Source of the DNA: Eublepharis macularius
Taxonomy: Eukaryota > Chordata > Lepidosauria > Squamata > Eublepharidae
Assembly (NCBI RefSeq): GCF_028583425.1
Contig: NC_072796.1
Span: 143,353,464-143,417,463, forward strand
DNA: 64,000 bases
Direction: 5' to 3'
Shown: piece after piece, positions 34,641-45,890 of the stretch
How positions within the stretch are numbered: position 1 is the first letter of the stretch
Layout of the letters: every line of letters starts with the position of its first letter
The notes under the pieces: generated by a model
The model's database searches: none
What the model saw: only the letters and a program-made list of their open reading frames with translations
Told to the model about the DNA's origin: nothing
Position numbers and translations under genes: made by a program

Positions 34641-35898
34641 TTTTTCTCATGGCTTCAAAATTCTTGGTAATTCTACTTCTCTGCTTGCCACAGAAGTGCC
34701 CGGAGCTGACCATATCACACACCTGGCAGCAGAGAGGCCAGGAGTTCCCCTCAGTCTGGCTAGCTGATGTGTGGGCAGCTGATCAGCACTGAAGTTGGGG
34801 CGTTGGGGCTGGAAAAAAGGGTGTACCGTTCACATAAGCCCTGCACCGGACCCTGGCTCGGTCCAGTCCAGTCCTGCCTCCCCTGTCTCCCAGTGGCTCT
34901 CCAGGGTCTTTCCCATCACCTGCTACCTGAGCCTTGAATGGCTGCTTGGGATCAGAACCTGGGACTTCTGCGTGCAAAGCAGGGGTGCTCTGCCGCTGAG
35001 GCATCGGCCGCCCACCATGGCCAGGGCCAGCAGCCAGCATTAGATACATAACAGCCATTTCTTCTTCCTGTGTTCCTGGCTGCTCGGCTCTTTGGATAGT
35101 TCCTCCTAAGGCGGCTTCTCTTTCTCCCCTAGCAGGGTCCTTTGAAGGCTTTATGGCCCATTGTCCTGTAGGGGGAATGCCTTGGGCTGCTGAGCATGCA
35201 TGGAGGCCCAGCTGTTTGCTTTCCATTTGGACAGGGCCCTGGGGGGTTGGAGGAGACCAGAGCGGCTCCTTTGCGGCTCAGGACTGGTGTGATGATGGAT
35301 GGACTGGGAAGTGCCGAGTGGGGCGATCTTCTCCCTCTGGAGGGCCCTCCTCACCCCCCTGCACCCTGGGAGCCTCGTATGTTTCCCAGGTGTTTATAGG
35401 GACCAGCTGGCGCAGCTGGGTGAGGGCGAGAGTGACCCTTGTTGCTGTTTGTGTTAAGGGCCTGGGTCGCGTTCGCACCTCCCTACCAGACATTCTGCGG
35501 TTGCCCAGAAGAGAGGGGGCGCTCAGGGCACAGGCGGGCTCTCTCCTCCTGGTGGTCATAAGCCAAAGGGTCTGGTGGAGGCCTCTTGACTCCAGCTTTC
35601 CCCAATGCTGTGTGTCAAACTGCTTTTTTCTAAACCAACAGATAGTAAAAGGGGCTGGTTTGCACAATGGCCGTGTGGGGCTTCTGGCTTTGTGCAAAAC
35701 TAAGGAGTCCAAGAATGAAAGAATTTGCATGAATACACCTTCCCTCCCTCTCGACGAAGGCCGCCTTATATGTTGCCCGCTTCGGCGTCCAAAGGGCCGA
35801 GCCTCGGGGGCCTCTTCTGGGCCACTGGTCCTGTCCGTGTGGTTCTCCTGACCCAGCGACGCTTGGCACATCATGTCTCTCTTCCATCTCCCTTCCAG

Positions 35899-36053
35899 GA
35901 TATCCGCAACACAGTGGGCAACATTCCCATGGAGTGGTATCAGGACTTCCCACACATTGGCTACAATTTGGATGGCAAAAAGATCTTCAAGCCCATTCGC
36001 AACAAGGACGAGCTCGACAAGTTCTTGGAGAAAATGGAAAACCCCGACTACTG
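35899..36053 (+). CDS. BOP1: BOP1 exon: start of the BOP1NT region in this window
   Basis: Encodes [17 protein letters not shown] through ENPDY plus two bases of the next codon. A CCTTCCAG acceptor precedes it and a GTGAGG donor follows. By homology this is the exon just after the BOP1 intron that houses SCX in mammals. Confidence 0.96.
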
Positions 36054-39000
36054 GTGAGGGGCTCTGGGGAGGCGGCGACAGCAGAAGGGGAAGTGGGGGG
36101 GGCACTTATTCTGGGGTGTGTGTGGAATCTGGCATGAGGGGAAGGCTCCTTCTGCCACAGGGAAATGCCTCCGTGGGCAGAACGGGTCCACGGGATCTAA
36201 CGCAGTGTATTCTGTGGGCTGCATATTGCTTCCTTCTTCCTTCCTCACTGGGGTTGCCTGTGCTGTTCATTGCCGTTGGGAGGCCGTGGCTCATGTGTGC
36301 TCCGGTGGAGAGGCAGGCTTCGTCCCGGCAGAAGGACCTGGCAGGCTTGTGCCCGGCTAAGCCTGCAGCCGCCTTATGATGCCTTTCCTCTCTGCCCACT
36401 GCAGGCGGACCGTCCAGGACAAAATGACTGGGGTGGACGTGAAGCTGACGGATGAACAAGTGGAGCTGGTGAACCGTCTCCAGAAGGGCCAGTTCGGAGA
36501 TGTGAACTTCAATCCCTATGAGGTTAGGCTGCTGCTCAGGAGGGCTGGCTGGCTGGCCGGCTGGCAGCTCTCCTCTGAGCAGGGCTGTTTGCTTTGTAGC
36601 CCGCTGTGGACTTCTTCAGCAGTCAAGTGATGATCCACCCGGTGACCAACCGCCCAGCCGACAAGCGTAGCTTCATTCCATCCCTCATTGAGAAGGAGAA
36701 GGTGAGTGGAGGGGGAGATGGGGGACGGGGGGGGGGGTTGGCTGGATTCCCTGATGCAGCTTGCACCCCCCCCACACACACACACACAGGGGAGAGGAGC
36801 ATCTGGCATTGCCAGGAGCATTTTAAGCCAGGGCGCACCTGCCAGAGTCGGCGAGGTCTTCAAAACCCCTGGGTCCCCCACGGTCCGGGATCCTCTCTTC
36901 TCACTGCAGCGGCTCGCTTGAGGAGTCCCACGCAGCTTACATGGAGGTCATAAGGGAATATTTATATCTCTTTTTAGAATTAAAGAGCAAGGGGGAATGG
37001 AGAAGTCGGAAACAGTGGCTGCCCAGGCCCCACTCCCTCCCACGGGCAGTTTCGCTACCCAGGCTCAGCACTCCAGGCTGACTGGCCACTGAGTCCAGAT
37101 TTCTTGCGAGGAGGAAGCATACCATAGGCCAGGAGAGGCTGAATTCCTTCTTCAGGAAGTTGTTCTTCCTCCTTGACTGGCCAGCCCTCACCTATGGGAA
37201 AATGAGGCAGGGAGAACAAGGAAGATCCATAGCACCCATCTGAGGGGAAAGGTCGCCCCTTAGTAAGTGCCCAAGGCCAGCCTCTGATGCGGCAGAGTCA
37301 CCCCCCTCTTTCTGTTGCCCCCTGGCTCCCCAGTCTCCTCAAGGAATGTCTAGCTGCAGCCAAGAAGGAGGGGAGCTGTTTTCTCACCTTGTCCCCCCCC
37401 CCCGAATCCCTGGCAGGTCTCCAGGCTGGTCCATGCCATCAAGATGGGTTGGATCAAGCCACGCAAGCCTAAAGAGGAGACGCCTAGCTTCTACGACCTG
37501 TGGGCTCAAGAAGATCCCACCTCTATCCTGGGGCGGCACAAGATGCACGTGCCTGCCCCCAAGCTGCCTCTGCCGGGCCACGAGCAGTCCTACAACCCAC
37601 CCCCAGAGTACCTTCCAACAGAGGAAGAGGTGAGAAGGCTGGAGGGCGGGCCATTCTGCGCAGGGCTGAAGGCGGAGGAGGGTTCAAAGGGCAGGGGGCG
37701 GGTTATAACTGAAGTCCAGCTCCTGGCACCTTCAGGCAAAGCCTCCTGGGGAACAGTGCAAGGATGAGGCCGTTCCCTGCCTCAATCCTCAGAGCAGACG
37801 ATGCACAGCCCCATGGATGTCACAGTCCGGGGCTGGAGAGGGGGCTGGGGGGCCAAGTGACGGCTGACGGCTGCCTCTCTTCCTGCAGAAACTGGCCTGG
37901 GAACAGCAAGAACCGCCTGAGCGCAAACTGAATTTCCTGCCCCAGCGCTACGATTGCCTGCGCCGGGTTCCTGCCTACCCCCGATTCATCCATGAGCGAT
38001 TTGAGCGCTGCCTCGACCTCTACTTGTGCCCACGCCAGAGGAAGATGCGGGTATGCCGTACCCTGGGCTGGCCGGGTGGCCGGGGAGACTGGCAAGGCCC
38101 TCTAGGCAGGCTGCTTTCTGAGCCCCGCGGTGGCCTGGCTCTGCTTGGCACCCGAGCTGCTTAGAGTGGAGCTGGGGTGCAGCTGGGCACATGGGCAGCG
38201 CAGGCCTCAGACTGGCTCACAGCCCTGGTCTTTTCTAGGTCAACGTGGATCCTGAGGATTTGATCCCCAGACTCCCCAAGCCGCAGGACCTCCAGCCTTT
38301 CCCCACCGTGCAGTCCTTGGTAAGACTTCAGCCGGTGGACCCCACTGCCACGGCAGGAGGCTCACCTCCCCGTGCCACCCCATCCTCACCTTGCGGCCTT
38401 CTCTCCCCAGGTCTATCGTGGCCACACGGGCCCCGTGCGCTGCCTCAGTGTCTCCCCCAGTGGACAGTGGCTGGTGTCGGGTAAGCATGGGGGAAGCAGC
38501 TGGCTCCGCCTGGCATTGGTTCTCCCCAGCCCAGCCCCACCAACACCTGCAGTAGGATGGATAGAGAAAGGCCTGCGGGTCAGTAGGCGAGCGTGAATAG
38601 CGCTCCGGACCGGCTGTCTCAGGTCCATTGTTGGGCATCTCACGCCTGGCTAGCACTCTGCTTCCTTTCCCAGGCATTTTTGGGATGTATCCGGGCAGAA
38701 ACGTGAGGAAAGCTAGAATTCAGAGCCCAAGCCAGTCATCTGGAAGGCAGCAGGGTGGCAGGACTTGTTCAGGTGGGGGCCTGAGGAAGCCCTTGCCCAG
38801 TCACTTGGCAGGCAGGCAGGGACTCCCCCCCCCCGCCGCCAATGGGCCACTCAGGGGACAGGAGTTCTCCAGCGCTGCTGTCCAGTTCTTCCTTCATGCC
38901 CATGCCAGAGGTCAGAGGGCTCAGAGCCCAGACCTTCAGGCAGAAAGGGAGGCAGTCTCCTGTCCAGCCCTGCTTTGGGTAGGAGGTGCCTGGAATTGAC

Positions 39001-42000
39001 CCTGGGCCCTTCTTTGTGCCAATGGCCTGTCCCTGCTGCAGGCCTTAATGGCACCACAAGGTTGGACTTTGGCAGCTCCTGCCACGTGACCAGGGCAAGA
39101 CCAACGGCACGGTCCTCATCGCTTGAGGAAGGGGAGGAGTCGTGTGAGTCTTGGCAGCACCCCCTCTCCTTTGGAGGACAAATGGCACCAACCATGTTGA
39201 TGTGTGCAGAGCGTTTCTCATGCACAAACGCAGTATAATGCCCTGTAAGAGAGGTCAGGACGGCTGCATTCCTGTCCTGCCAGGGGCTTGGCTGGGCAGA
39301 GGTCAGGCACCCAGTGGCTGGTGGCGGAGGTGAGATCTGCGCCAGGCTCTCTCTCCGCTGCCGTTCTCAGCCACCCTGCTGCGCCCAAGCAGTGGGGCTT
39401 CCCTTGTCTGAGGGGCCCGTTCTGCATGGGAAGAGGCCTCAAGCCAACGTGCTCCCTGTGGCTCCTCTGCAGGTTCCGATGATGGCGCAGTGAAGTTCTG
39501 GGAGGTCTGCACAGGCCGATGCCTGAAGACGCTCCCCGTGCAGGGCGTGGTGAAGAGTGTCGCGTGGAACCCCAGCCCCACCCTTTGCCTCGTGGCCGTT
39601 GCTGTGTGAGTGCTTGTTCACTGGTTCAAAAACTGCCTGTAGTCGGGGCTGGGCAGCAAAGGGGCCAGGATTGCAGGGGCCAGAACGTCATTTAAGATGC
39701 TGGAAACCAGAAAGGGCCGTGCAGGCCTCTAACATGCAGGTCTCTCTCTTGACCGAGTGAGTGGGCAGGTGTCCGGCCGAAAGCGTCCAGAAAAGGGCCG
39801 CCAAAATAATTGGAGGGTTTGCACCACCTTCCATATGAGGAAAGGCAGGGAGACGCCCCAGACAGAGACTGGTAAAATTGTGCACGGTGTGGAGAGAGAG
39901 AGAGAGAGAGAGAGGGAAAGAGAGAACCCTTCTCCTCCCGCTGTAAATGCGCTGTACCTCAGGGGCACCTAGTGAATCATGAAATCCTAGGGCTGGAAGG
40001 GACCTCCAGGGTCATCTAGTCCAGCCCCCTGCACAATGCAGGAGATTCACAACTGCCTCCTCCCACCCCCAGTGCCCCCTGCTCCATGTCCCGAAGATGG
40101 CAAAACTCCGTCAGGATCCCTGGCCAAACTGGCCTGGGGAAGATTGCTTCCTGACCCCAAAGTGGCGATCGGCCTTACCCTGGGCATGTCAGAAGGGGCC
40201 ACGAGAACTAAGCACTGATGCGACCCTAAGCACTGGAGTTGATGGGCAGTAGATAGGAGACAGGCAGAATTAAGGAGAGGAACTCGCCCACACAGGCTGT
40301 GGAGATCAGTACTGGCTTAGAGGGACTGAAAAGGGGACTAGGCAGATTCCTGACATTGGGCCTGTTCCCGGCTCTGTCGTGCTTGCTTTGGAGACCATGT
40401 GCGGGCAGGGGGGCGGGATCTGTTTCTTTTGTCCTCTGCCTGTGGGGTTCCCAGAGGCATCTGTTGGCTGCTGTGTCAAACAGGATGCTAGAGCAGGTGG
40501 GCCTTTGGTCTGATGCAGCACGGGAGCGCTGATGTTCTCATGCCACTTCCCTGTTTGTTCCCAGCATGGGCACCCAAATTGCCACCATTACCACTCCTGG
40601 GCTGATGAGCACAGCCCTCAGTCTCTGCCTGCTGGGTGGCCTGGGGAGGTGGGCTGTGTGTTGGCACTCTGACCTGCCGGCTTTCTGTCTGCATTGATTG
40701 CCTCTGCAGGCTAGGCCTTGCACCCCAGACTGTTTACAGCTGTTCTCCACTCCGCGGCTCTCTGGGTGCAGCTCCCTGCTGACATGTACCACCTTCTCTC
40801 CCCTCCCATGCCCAGGGAGCAGTCGGTGCTTCTGGTGAACCCTGGCCTTGGGGACAAGCTGCTCTGTGGGGCCACAGACCAGTTGCTCGATGCCTTTGTG
40901 CCCCCAGAGGAACAGCGACCCCAGCCTGTCACCTGGGAGGAGGCAGCAGGAGAGGAACACAGCCAGGGTGTGCGGCTCCTTGTCAGGCATGAGAAGGTAA
41001 TGGGGGAGGGATGCTGGCTCCACCCTACCACATTTCCGTTCAGGAGCATGGGGTGGACCTGCGAGGCCCAAGGCTACGGGAGGAAAGGTTCCCTGCCCCA
41101 CAGGCCTTGTTTTGTGTTGCTTCTTCAGCCTCTGAAGCAGGTGACGTGGCACCGGAAAGGGGACTACTTTGCCAGTGTGGTCTTGGACAACAGCCACTTG
41201 CAGGTGCTGATCCACCAGGCAAGCAAGCGCTGGAGCCAGGCGCCCTTCCGCAAGAGCAAGGGGCAGGTGCAGCAGGTCCTCTTCCACCCGCTGCGGCCTT
41301 TCTTCTTTGTGGCCACCCAGCGCTTCGTGCGGGTCTACAACCTCCTCAAGCAGGAGCTCACGAAGAAGCTGCTCACCAACTGCAAGTGGGTGTCCAGCAT
41401 GGCTGTCCACCCTGGAGGTAGGTTGGCCCGTGGGCTGGGGAGGGCTAGAGGAGAGCAGGCAGGGGCCCAAGGCAGTCGGGGAGCCTTGAGGTGAAGTCGT
41501 TCCTTTTTATTTTTTTATCTTACAAAATCTGTATCCTGCCTTTCTGCCCCCATAGAGCCACCAAGGCAGCTAACAGATTAAAACATGCATAATAACATCA
41601 CTTTTTAAATATCATCAAAACCAACAAAAATCATTAGAACAAAAACAGAACTAAACTCTATACAAAACCATGAAACCAATAATTAAAACATCAATTAGGA
41701 AGGAGGGATAACTGAAGGGAAACCAACCCCCCCCCCCCCCCCCCGCTGCTGGAAGACAGCAGCAGAAGGGGACAGACAGGAACCCCTGGGGAGGGTTCCA
41801 GTCTTGGTGCCACCCCGAGAAGGTCCTCTCCTAGGATGCCATCTGCCTAATCTTGGACGGTGGGGGCACCCAAAGCAGGGCATTGATTGATGGCCATTGC
41901 CGTCGCATCGGGTCATAAAGAAGCAGGCAGATCTTCAGGCATGCTTATAGGGCATTAAAGGTCAACACCAGCGCCTTGAATTGTGCCGAGAAACAGATTG

Positions 42001-43517
42001 GGAGCCAGTGCGGATGAGACAAGACTGGAGTCACACGTTCCCTACAGCCCGCTCCAGTCGGCTGCAACATTCCGCACCAGTTGATGTTTCCAAACACTCC
42101 AGTACGCTCTGGACGGGCTCAGAGATAGTCCTGTTAAATAGCGTGCTCTCCCACTCTACCCTCTGGGAGGCGGGTCTTAGAACAAAAGCATTGGCTGCGG
42201 CTGATATTGGAGGTGCTTCCCACTTCCTCCCCTGTAGGGCCCATTATAACCTTCCTCACTGTAATTATGAACCGAACCCTGAAAAACCAATGCAGAGAGG
42301 AGCAAGAGCGGGCTGAGTGAGCCCTGGGAACCCTCTGAAGAGCTAATTCTCCTTCTTCCTGGTTGCTCTCCAGAGCTCTCGCCAGAGGGGCGTTCAGAGC
42401 AGCAGATCCCGAAAGCCTTGAGAGGGAATGGGCTTAAAGGTTGGAGAAGGCCCAGAGGTCGCCCTGGGCAGCAAGGTCCAAGCAGCATCACATGCTGGTC
42501 TTGGGGGGAGGCAAGGCCGTGGGCAGGCACTCCAGCAGGAGGGAGGCCTTCTGCCCCCCTGAGATGCAGCTGGGTGTGCCTGGAGAGTGAAGGGGCTGTC
42601 TTCCCATGGCTTTCTCCAGACAGACGGGGGGGTGGCCAGGAAAGCTCCAGCTCCTCACACCCCCTATCCCCTTCTTTTCCAGGCGACAACCTGATCTGCG
42701 GCAGCTACGACAGCAAACTGGCCTGGTTTGATCTAGACCTGTCCACGAAGCCCTATCGCGTGCTGAGGTGAGCAAGGGGAGGGAAATAGGCTGTGGAGCC
42801 TTTGAATCATTTATATGTCAACGGTAATTTTAAAGTGTTATACCCTGTCTTTCCACTAGCTCAAGGTGGCTTACAAATTTTGTGCAATACCATACAGTCT
42901 CACATAAAATAAATCCATTCCAGCACAGTAAAATCCCTCCTCCCTTCCTCTTAAGCCTTCCAGCTCCTCTGCGAGGCAGGCCAGTCTCATCTCGGTATTG
43001 CGGTGGAGGGTGGGAGTGGCTTGCCTCGGGTGGCTTGTGGGATTGGACCTTTGGTTATGGCGCTGTGGCAGCTGCTCCCTGGTGGGCTGGGTATGATCCA
43101 GCTTGGTGCTTGCTTCCCTCCCTGCAGGCACCACAAGGCAGCGTTGAGAGCTGTGGCCTTCCACCCCCACTACCCGCTCTTTGCCTCCGGTTCGGATGAT
43201 GGCAGCGTCATCGTTTGCCACGGCATGGTCTACAAGTGCGTACGGACACGGCCCAGTGCATCCCTCGAACTCGGCTTCCGTGCTGGGGTGGGGCAGCCTC
43301 TTGGCCTCGGGCTGAGGGGCCTGGCCGTAGCAGCTTCTCACCTCTTCTTCCCTCCCCCTGCAGCGATCTGCTCCAGAACCCCCTCATCGTGCCCGTGAAG
43401 GTGCTGAAGGGCCATGCCCGGACTCACAACTTGGGCGTCCTTGACGTGGCTTTCCACCCCAGCCAGCCCTGGCTCTTCTCTGCCGGCGCAGATGCCACCA
43501 TCCGCCTCTTCACGTAG
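35899..43517 (+). CDS. BOP1: Ribosome biogenesis protein BOP1, last 13 coding exons (5' part missing)
   Basis: BOP1 is a nucleolar subunit of the PeBoW complex with PES1 and WDR12. The complex is needed for 28S and 5.8S rRNA maturation and 60S assembly. Exons are 35899-36053, 36405-36522, 36600-36701, 37417-37629, 37889-38050, 38239-38319, 38411-38480, 39473-39605, 40816-40996, 41129-41417, 42683-42767, 43128-43235 and 43364-43517. All introns are GT-AG and all phases match, giving 616 residues ending IRLFT and TAG. The first six exons (277 residues, from DIRNTVGN to FPTVQSL) match the BOP1NT domain. The rest is the WD40 part, with blades such as [16 protein letters not shown] and [15 protein letters not shown]. 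The human protein is about 746 residues, so roughly 130 acidic N-terminal residues are absent. No exon ending in an SSDEE-like motif was found upstream, so those exons probably lie outside the window. Confidence 0.97.
36405..36522 (+). CDS. BOP1: BOP1 exon
   Basis: Encodes RTVQDKMTG through DVNFNPYE. The first base completes the Trp codon of the preceding exon. The donor GTTAGG is weaker than its neighbours. Confidence 0.95.
36600..36701 (+). CDS. BOP1: BOP1 exon
   Basis: Encodes [15 protein letters not shown] through LIEKEK, 34 codons in phase 0. The upstream intron is only 77 bases. Confidence 0.96.
37417..37629 (+). CDS. BOP1: BOP1 exon
   Basis: Encodes [15 protein letters not shown] through PEYLPTEEE, 71 codons in phase 0, including the conserved [10 protein letters not shown] and [12 protein letters not shown] blocks of BOP1NT. 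Confidence 0.96.
37889..38050 (+). CDS. BOP1: BOP1 exon
   Basis: Encodes [14 protein letters not shown] through the conserved [16 protein letters not shown], 54 codons in phase 0. Confidence 0.96.
38239..38319 (+). CDS. BOP1: BOP1 exon: end of BOP1NT
   Basis: Encodes [16 protein letters not shown] through FPTVQSL, 27 codons in phase 0. It is the last exon before the WD40 propeller. Confidence 0.96.
38411..38480 (+). CDS. BOP1: BOP1 exon: first WD40 blade
   Basis: Encodes [16 protein letters not shown] through WLVS plus one base, 70 bp. The GH and the WLVSGSDDG strand completed by the next exon are typical of WD40 repeats. Confidence 0.95.
39473..39605 (+). CDS. BOP1: BOP1 exon: WD40
   Basis: Encodes [11 protein letters not shown] through CLVAVA. 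It begins with two bases that complete a Gly codon and ends with two bases of a Val codon. The FWEV motif closes the first blade. Confidence 0.95.
39700..39890 (+). mobile_element. CR1-like 3' fragment
   Basis: GTCCAGAAAAGGGCCGCCAA and CACCTTCCATATGAGGAAAG correspond to the CR1 segment just after the reverse transcriptase. It lies in a BOP1 intron and is followed by a GA repeat. Confidence 0.6.
39891..39914. repeat. GA dinucleotide repeat
   Basis: About 12 GA units inside a BOP1 intron. Confidence 0.9.
39974..40205 (-). mobile_element. CR1 3' fragment, minus orientation
   Basis: The plus strand shows ATGAAATCCTAGGGCTGGAA, CATCTAGTCCAGCCCCCTGC and ACAATGCAGGAGATTCACAA, the reverse complement of a CR1 3' end. 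Confidence 0.7.
40216..40545 (+). mobile_element. CR1-type 3' end, second subfamily
   Basis: Ends with ACAGGATGCTAGAGCAGGTG, GGCCTTTGGTCTGATGCAGC and GATGTTCTCATG, a squamate CR1-type 3' terminus distinct from the ATTCTATG type. Confidence 0.6.
40816..40996 (+). CDS. BOP1: BOP1 exon: WD40 insert
   Basis: Encodes [15 protein letters not shown] through [10 protein letters not shown]. The 1.2 kb intron upstream holds CR1 fragments in both orientations and a GA repeat. Confidence 0.95.
41129..41417 (+). CDS. BOP1: BOP1 exon: WD40
   Basis: At 289 bp this is the longest BOP1 exon in the window. It encodes [14 protein letters not shown] through [13 protein letters not shown] plus one base. Confidence 0.96.
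41510..42330 (-). mobile_element. L2-like LINE 3' region in BOP1 intron
   Basis: Read on the minus strand, the element ends with the GGCAGGATACAGATTTTG type of tail. It includes a run of 18 C on the plus strand (41727-41744) and, towards its 5' side, the GCGCCTTGAATTGTGCC and GGGAGCCAGTGC blocks shared with 47485-47760. No coding remnant was recognised. Confidence 0.5.
42683..42767 (+). CDS. BOP1: BOP1 exon: WD40
   Basis: Encodes [16 protein letters not shown] through KPYRVL. The preceding 1.27 kb intron is largely an inserted LINE 3' region. Confidence 0.96.
42815..42895 (-). repeat. L2-like LINE 3' tail fragment
   Basis: TTATACCCTGTCTTTCCACT and AGCTCAAGGTGGCTTACAAA on the plus strand are a reversed LINE 3' tail. 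Confidence 0.35.
43128..43235 (+). CDS. BOP1: BOP1 exon: WD40
   Basis: Encodes [13 protein letters not shown] through [16 protein letters not shown], with both ends inside codons. The donor is GTGCGT. Confidence 0.95.
43364..43517 (+). CDS. BOP1: BOP1 last coding exon and stop
   Basis: Encodes [17 protein letters not shown] through [10 protein letters not shown] and then TAG. The ending RLFT is the usual BOP1 C-terminus. Confidence 0.97.
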
Positions 43518-43663
43518 CTGACGGACTGCCTCCGGAAGGAAATCTTCTGCTTTAGGCAGGAGCCGTGGGGACTTTGCCTTGTGACGTAGGAGTTCCTTCC
43601 CTGCTGGCCAAAGGTCCGTGCGGCCCGTTCCTGGAAGGAAACTGAACTTGGAGACCTTTTTAG

Positions 43664-43669
43664 AATAAA
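43664..43669 (+). terminator. BOP1: BOP1 polyadenylation signal
   Basis: AATAAA lies 147 bases after the BOP1 stop codon on the same strand, implying a short 3' untranslated region of roughly 170 bases. Confidence 0.75.
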
Positions 43670-44489
43670 CTGCCCGGCCACAGGCGCTCTGAGTTTTCTT
43701 CCTTGGTCCTGCTGTCCCGCAAAAGTGGCTGCTGTACAAGCCTGTCTCAGCAGAGGATGGGCTCCATCCTCAGCAGCAGCTTTGGGGGCTGAGCACCTGG
43801 GAGGAGCTGTAGTAGTCTACCAGGCGGGTCTGTGGCGGGACCTCCAAGGGTGGGAGGTGAAGGTGGGAGGGGTGGGCTGCTTCCGAGGCCCCTGGAGGGT
43901 CACCTTGTTGCTCGGATGTGGAATGTTCGGATGGGCCCTGGAGGGGAGAGCAAGAGGAGGCCCCGTTCCCAGCTGCGGCGTGAGCCTCGTTGGTCCTCTT
44001 TAGTCCCCTTGGCCCCAGCTGGAAAGAAGTACCCACGGCCGTCTAAACTTCGGCCTCTTCTGGGCCTGTTAATTGGAACCAGCAACAGCCTCTCGTGGGA
44101 GAGAGTGTCGGCCAGGGCTGTTGTAGGATGCAGCGCAGAAAGGCCCTGCAGGAGTGGGGGGTGGGGCTGGATCAGGAAAGAGCACAAGAGCTTTGTGCAG
44201 CCTGCCTGTTGCAACACAACGCCCCCAGGAGGAGCTGGGCGCCGTTTCCCTTCACGGGCTAGCCGAATAGAAGGCCATACACCTCTTTGGGCCTCCTGCT
44301 TCTGAAGCCTCTCTTTCTCGAGACTGTTCAGTCTGCAAAGCTTGCACTGGCGGGGCCTGTGCTACCCCGGCCCGGTTTGCAAGAGTCCTTCCCTGCCTCT
44401 CTGTGTGGACGCCTGCCTGGCCTCTCCTGCTCTGTTTCTGCACAAGACGGCCCTCGTCCCCAGAAGCAAGACCAAGCCACAGCAGCCTT

Positions 44490-44590
44490 TCCCTGTCAGA
44501 GGTGCTTTAGGCTGATCCTGCCCTGGGCAGGGGGTTGGACTAGATGGTCTGTATGGCCCCTTCCAACTCTGTGATTCTACGATTCCTCCA
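44490..44590 (+). mobile_element. CR1 3' terminus
   Basis: TTTAGGCTGATCCTGCCCTG, GGTTGGACTAGATGGTCTGT and CCAACTCTGTGATTCTACGA are the last 90 bases of a CR1 with its short tail repeat. Confidence 0.85.
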
Positions 44591-45796
44591 AAAGCGCCGT
44601 AGTCCAGCAGCCTCAGTGCTAGCAGCCGTTTCGGGGGAGGGTGGCAGGGCAAAACAGTGCTGTTGGCGGGGGCACAGCTGGGCACACCTCCTTGGGCAGG
44701 GCGGGCAACTCATGCAACACGTCCATCTTGCCCCTCCACGTGTGGAAGGAGTGCCTACCGCAGGAGGACACACTTGGAACCAAATCCAAATAGGTAGATA
44801 TGCACCCACCCAGCACCAGCCCCTCCTCAAGGGCTGGAGCGTCTTGCCAAGCAGCCCAAAGAGAGTCAGGTTTCTCGGCCAGGCCAGGCTGCAAGCTTTT
44901 TCTCTCCCCCACCGCAAGCGAGGGGTGGGGGAGTGGAAGTCAAACCCATCTTCCTGGAGTGCTAGCTGCCAGGTAAGCCTACGAAGGCAAGCCAGCTCCC
45001 CAGATGGAAGGGTAGCCATTTTTGCCCTTCAGTGGGCCCGGGCACTTTCCTGCTTGGGGGGTTATTCTGCTCACTCCCCCCACCCCACCGCCTGCTTGCG
45101 GGTTTGTCCCACAGCTCTGGGCCTCCCCCGGCATTCATCACAGGGGCTGCTTCCTACTCCATGGATCCCTTTCATCTCACAAAAGCAAAAAATCTCTTTA
45201 AGAATGCACCCTTCTTTCGAGAAGCAGTGGGTTTTACAGAGGTAAACCTCTGCCTGAAGCTCCCGCGCAGCTTTTGAGCTTCCCACCCCCACCCCCACCC
45301 CCACCCTGCCTGCTCCCACACCCCTTTCTAGAGACGTGGCCTTGCGCCTGCATGCAGTGTTTTAGGACCCAAGAGCCATTTGGCTGGTATGGGCAAAACT
45401 GTTCCGCAGCCATGGAGCGGCCTTTCAGGTGCTCGCAGTTTTATAGTTCCAGAGCTTCACACAATGAAGGAAAGTTGTGCCTCCTCCAGTCCTGCCCTTC
45501 ATACCTCAAGCAACAGGGTTTGCGTGGCTTGGGCACTGAGGGCTCTTAGTCCCCTTCCAGCATGTGGGGCCGGGAAAGCCAGAGCCCCTGCTTGCCTCCT
45601 GGCAGCACAAGAGTCATTCCCAACACCCAACAGTCACGGGTTACACAAAGTATAGACAGGCTACGGCAGCCTGGAAACTTGGGACCAACTGAAAAAACCT
45701 TCCTTAGGAACCCACTTCCTCAGCAGGAGGCAGACACTTGAGAAGCAGTTCCTGTCTTCTGTTGGTGTTAGGTTCTGAGATCTTCCTTTCCACTAT

Positions 45797-45890
45797 CTGA
45801 TGAAGCGCCAAAGTTTATGTGCTGGAAATGTGTTAATTTCTCAGGAGCTGCCAAACTCAAATTTTGTTCTACAGAATAACCCACCTGAAA
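45797..45890 (+). repeat. Ancient, decayed Penelope-related repeat
   Basis: CTGATGA at 45797 is followed by CAAAGTTTATGTGCTGGAA, a degraded GAGCTGCCAAACTC block and AATAACCCACCTGAAAT. It aligns in order with the right arm of the palindromic copies, but the hairpin and GAAA are lost. Confidence 0.4.

Larger units (their letters stand above)
28937..35898. other. SCX upstream region and rest of presumed BOP1 intron
   Basis: No exon is supported between the SCX start and the first BOP1 exon here. The proximal 400 bases should hold the SCX promoter. Then come a decayed SINE-like piece (about 30500-30665), a GGGA repeat with a CT repeat (31687-31780), a dead LINE (32255-33215) and an AT-rich block interrupted by a Sauria-type SINE (33722-34035). 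Confidence 0.7.

Noticed and set aside
35278-36105. A 275-codon minus-strand frame
   Set aside because: It is antisense to a clear BOP1 exon and has no homologue I recognise.
40538-41470. A 310-codon minus-strand frame
   Set aside because: It is the antisense shadow of two BOP1 exons.
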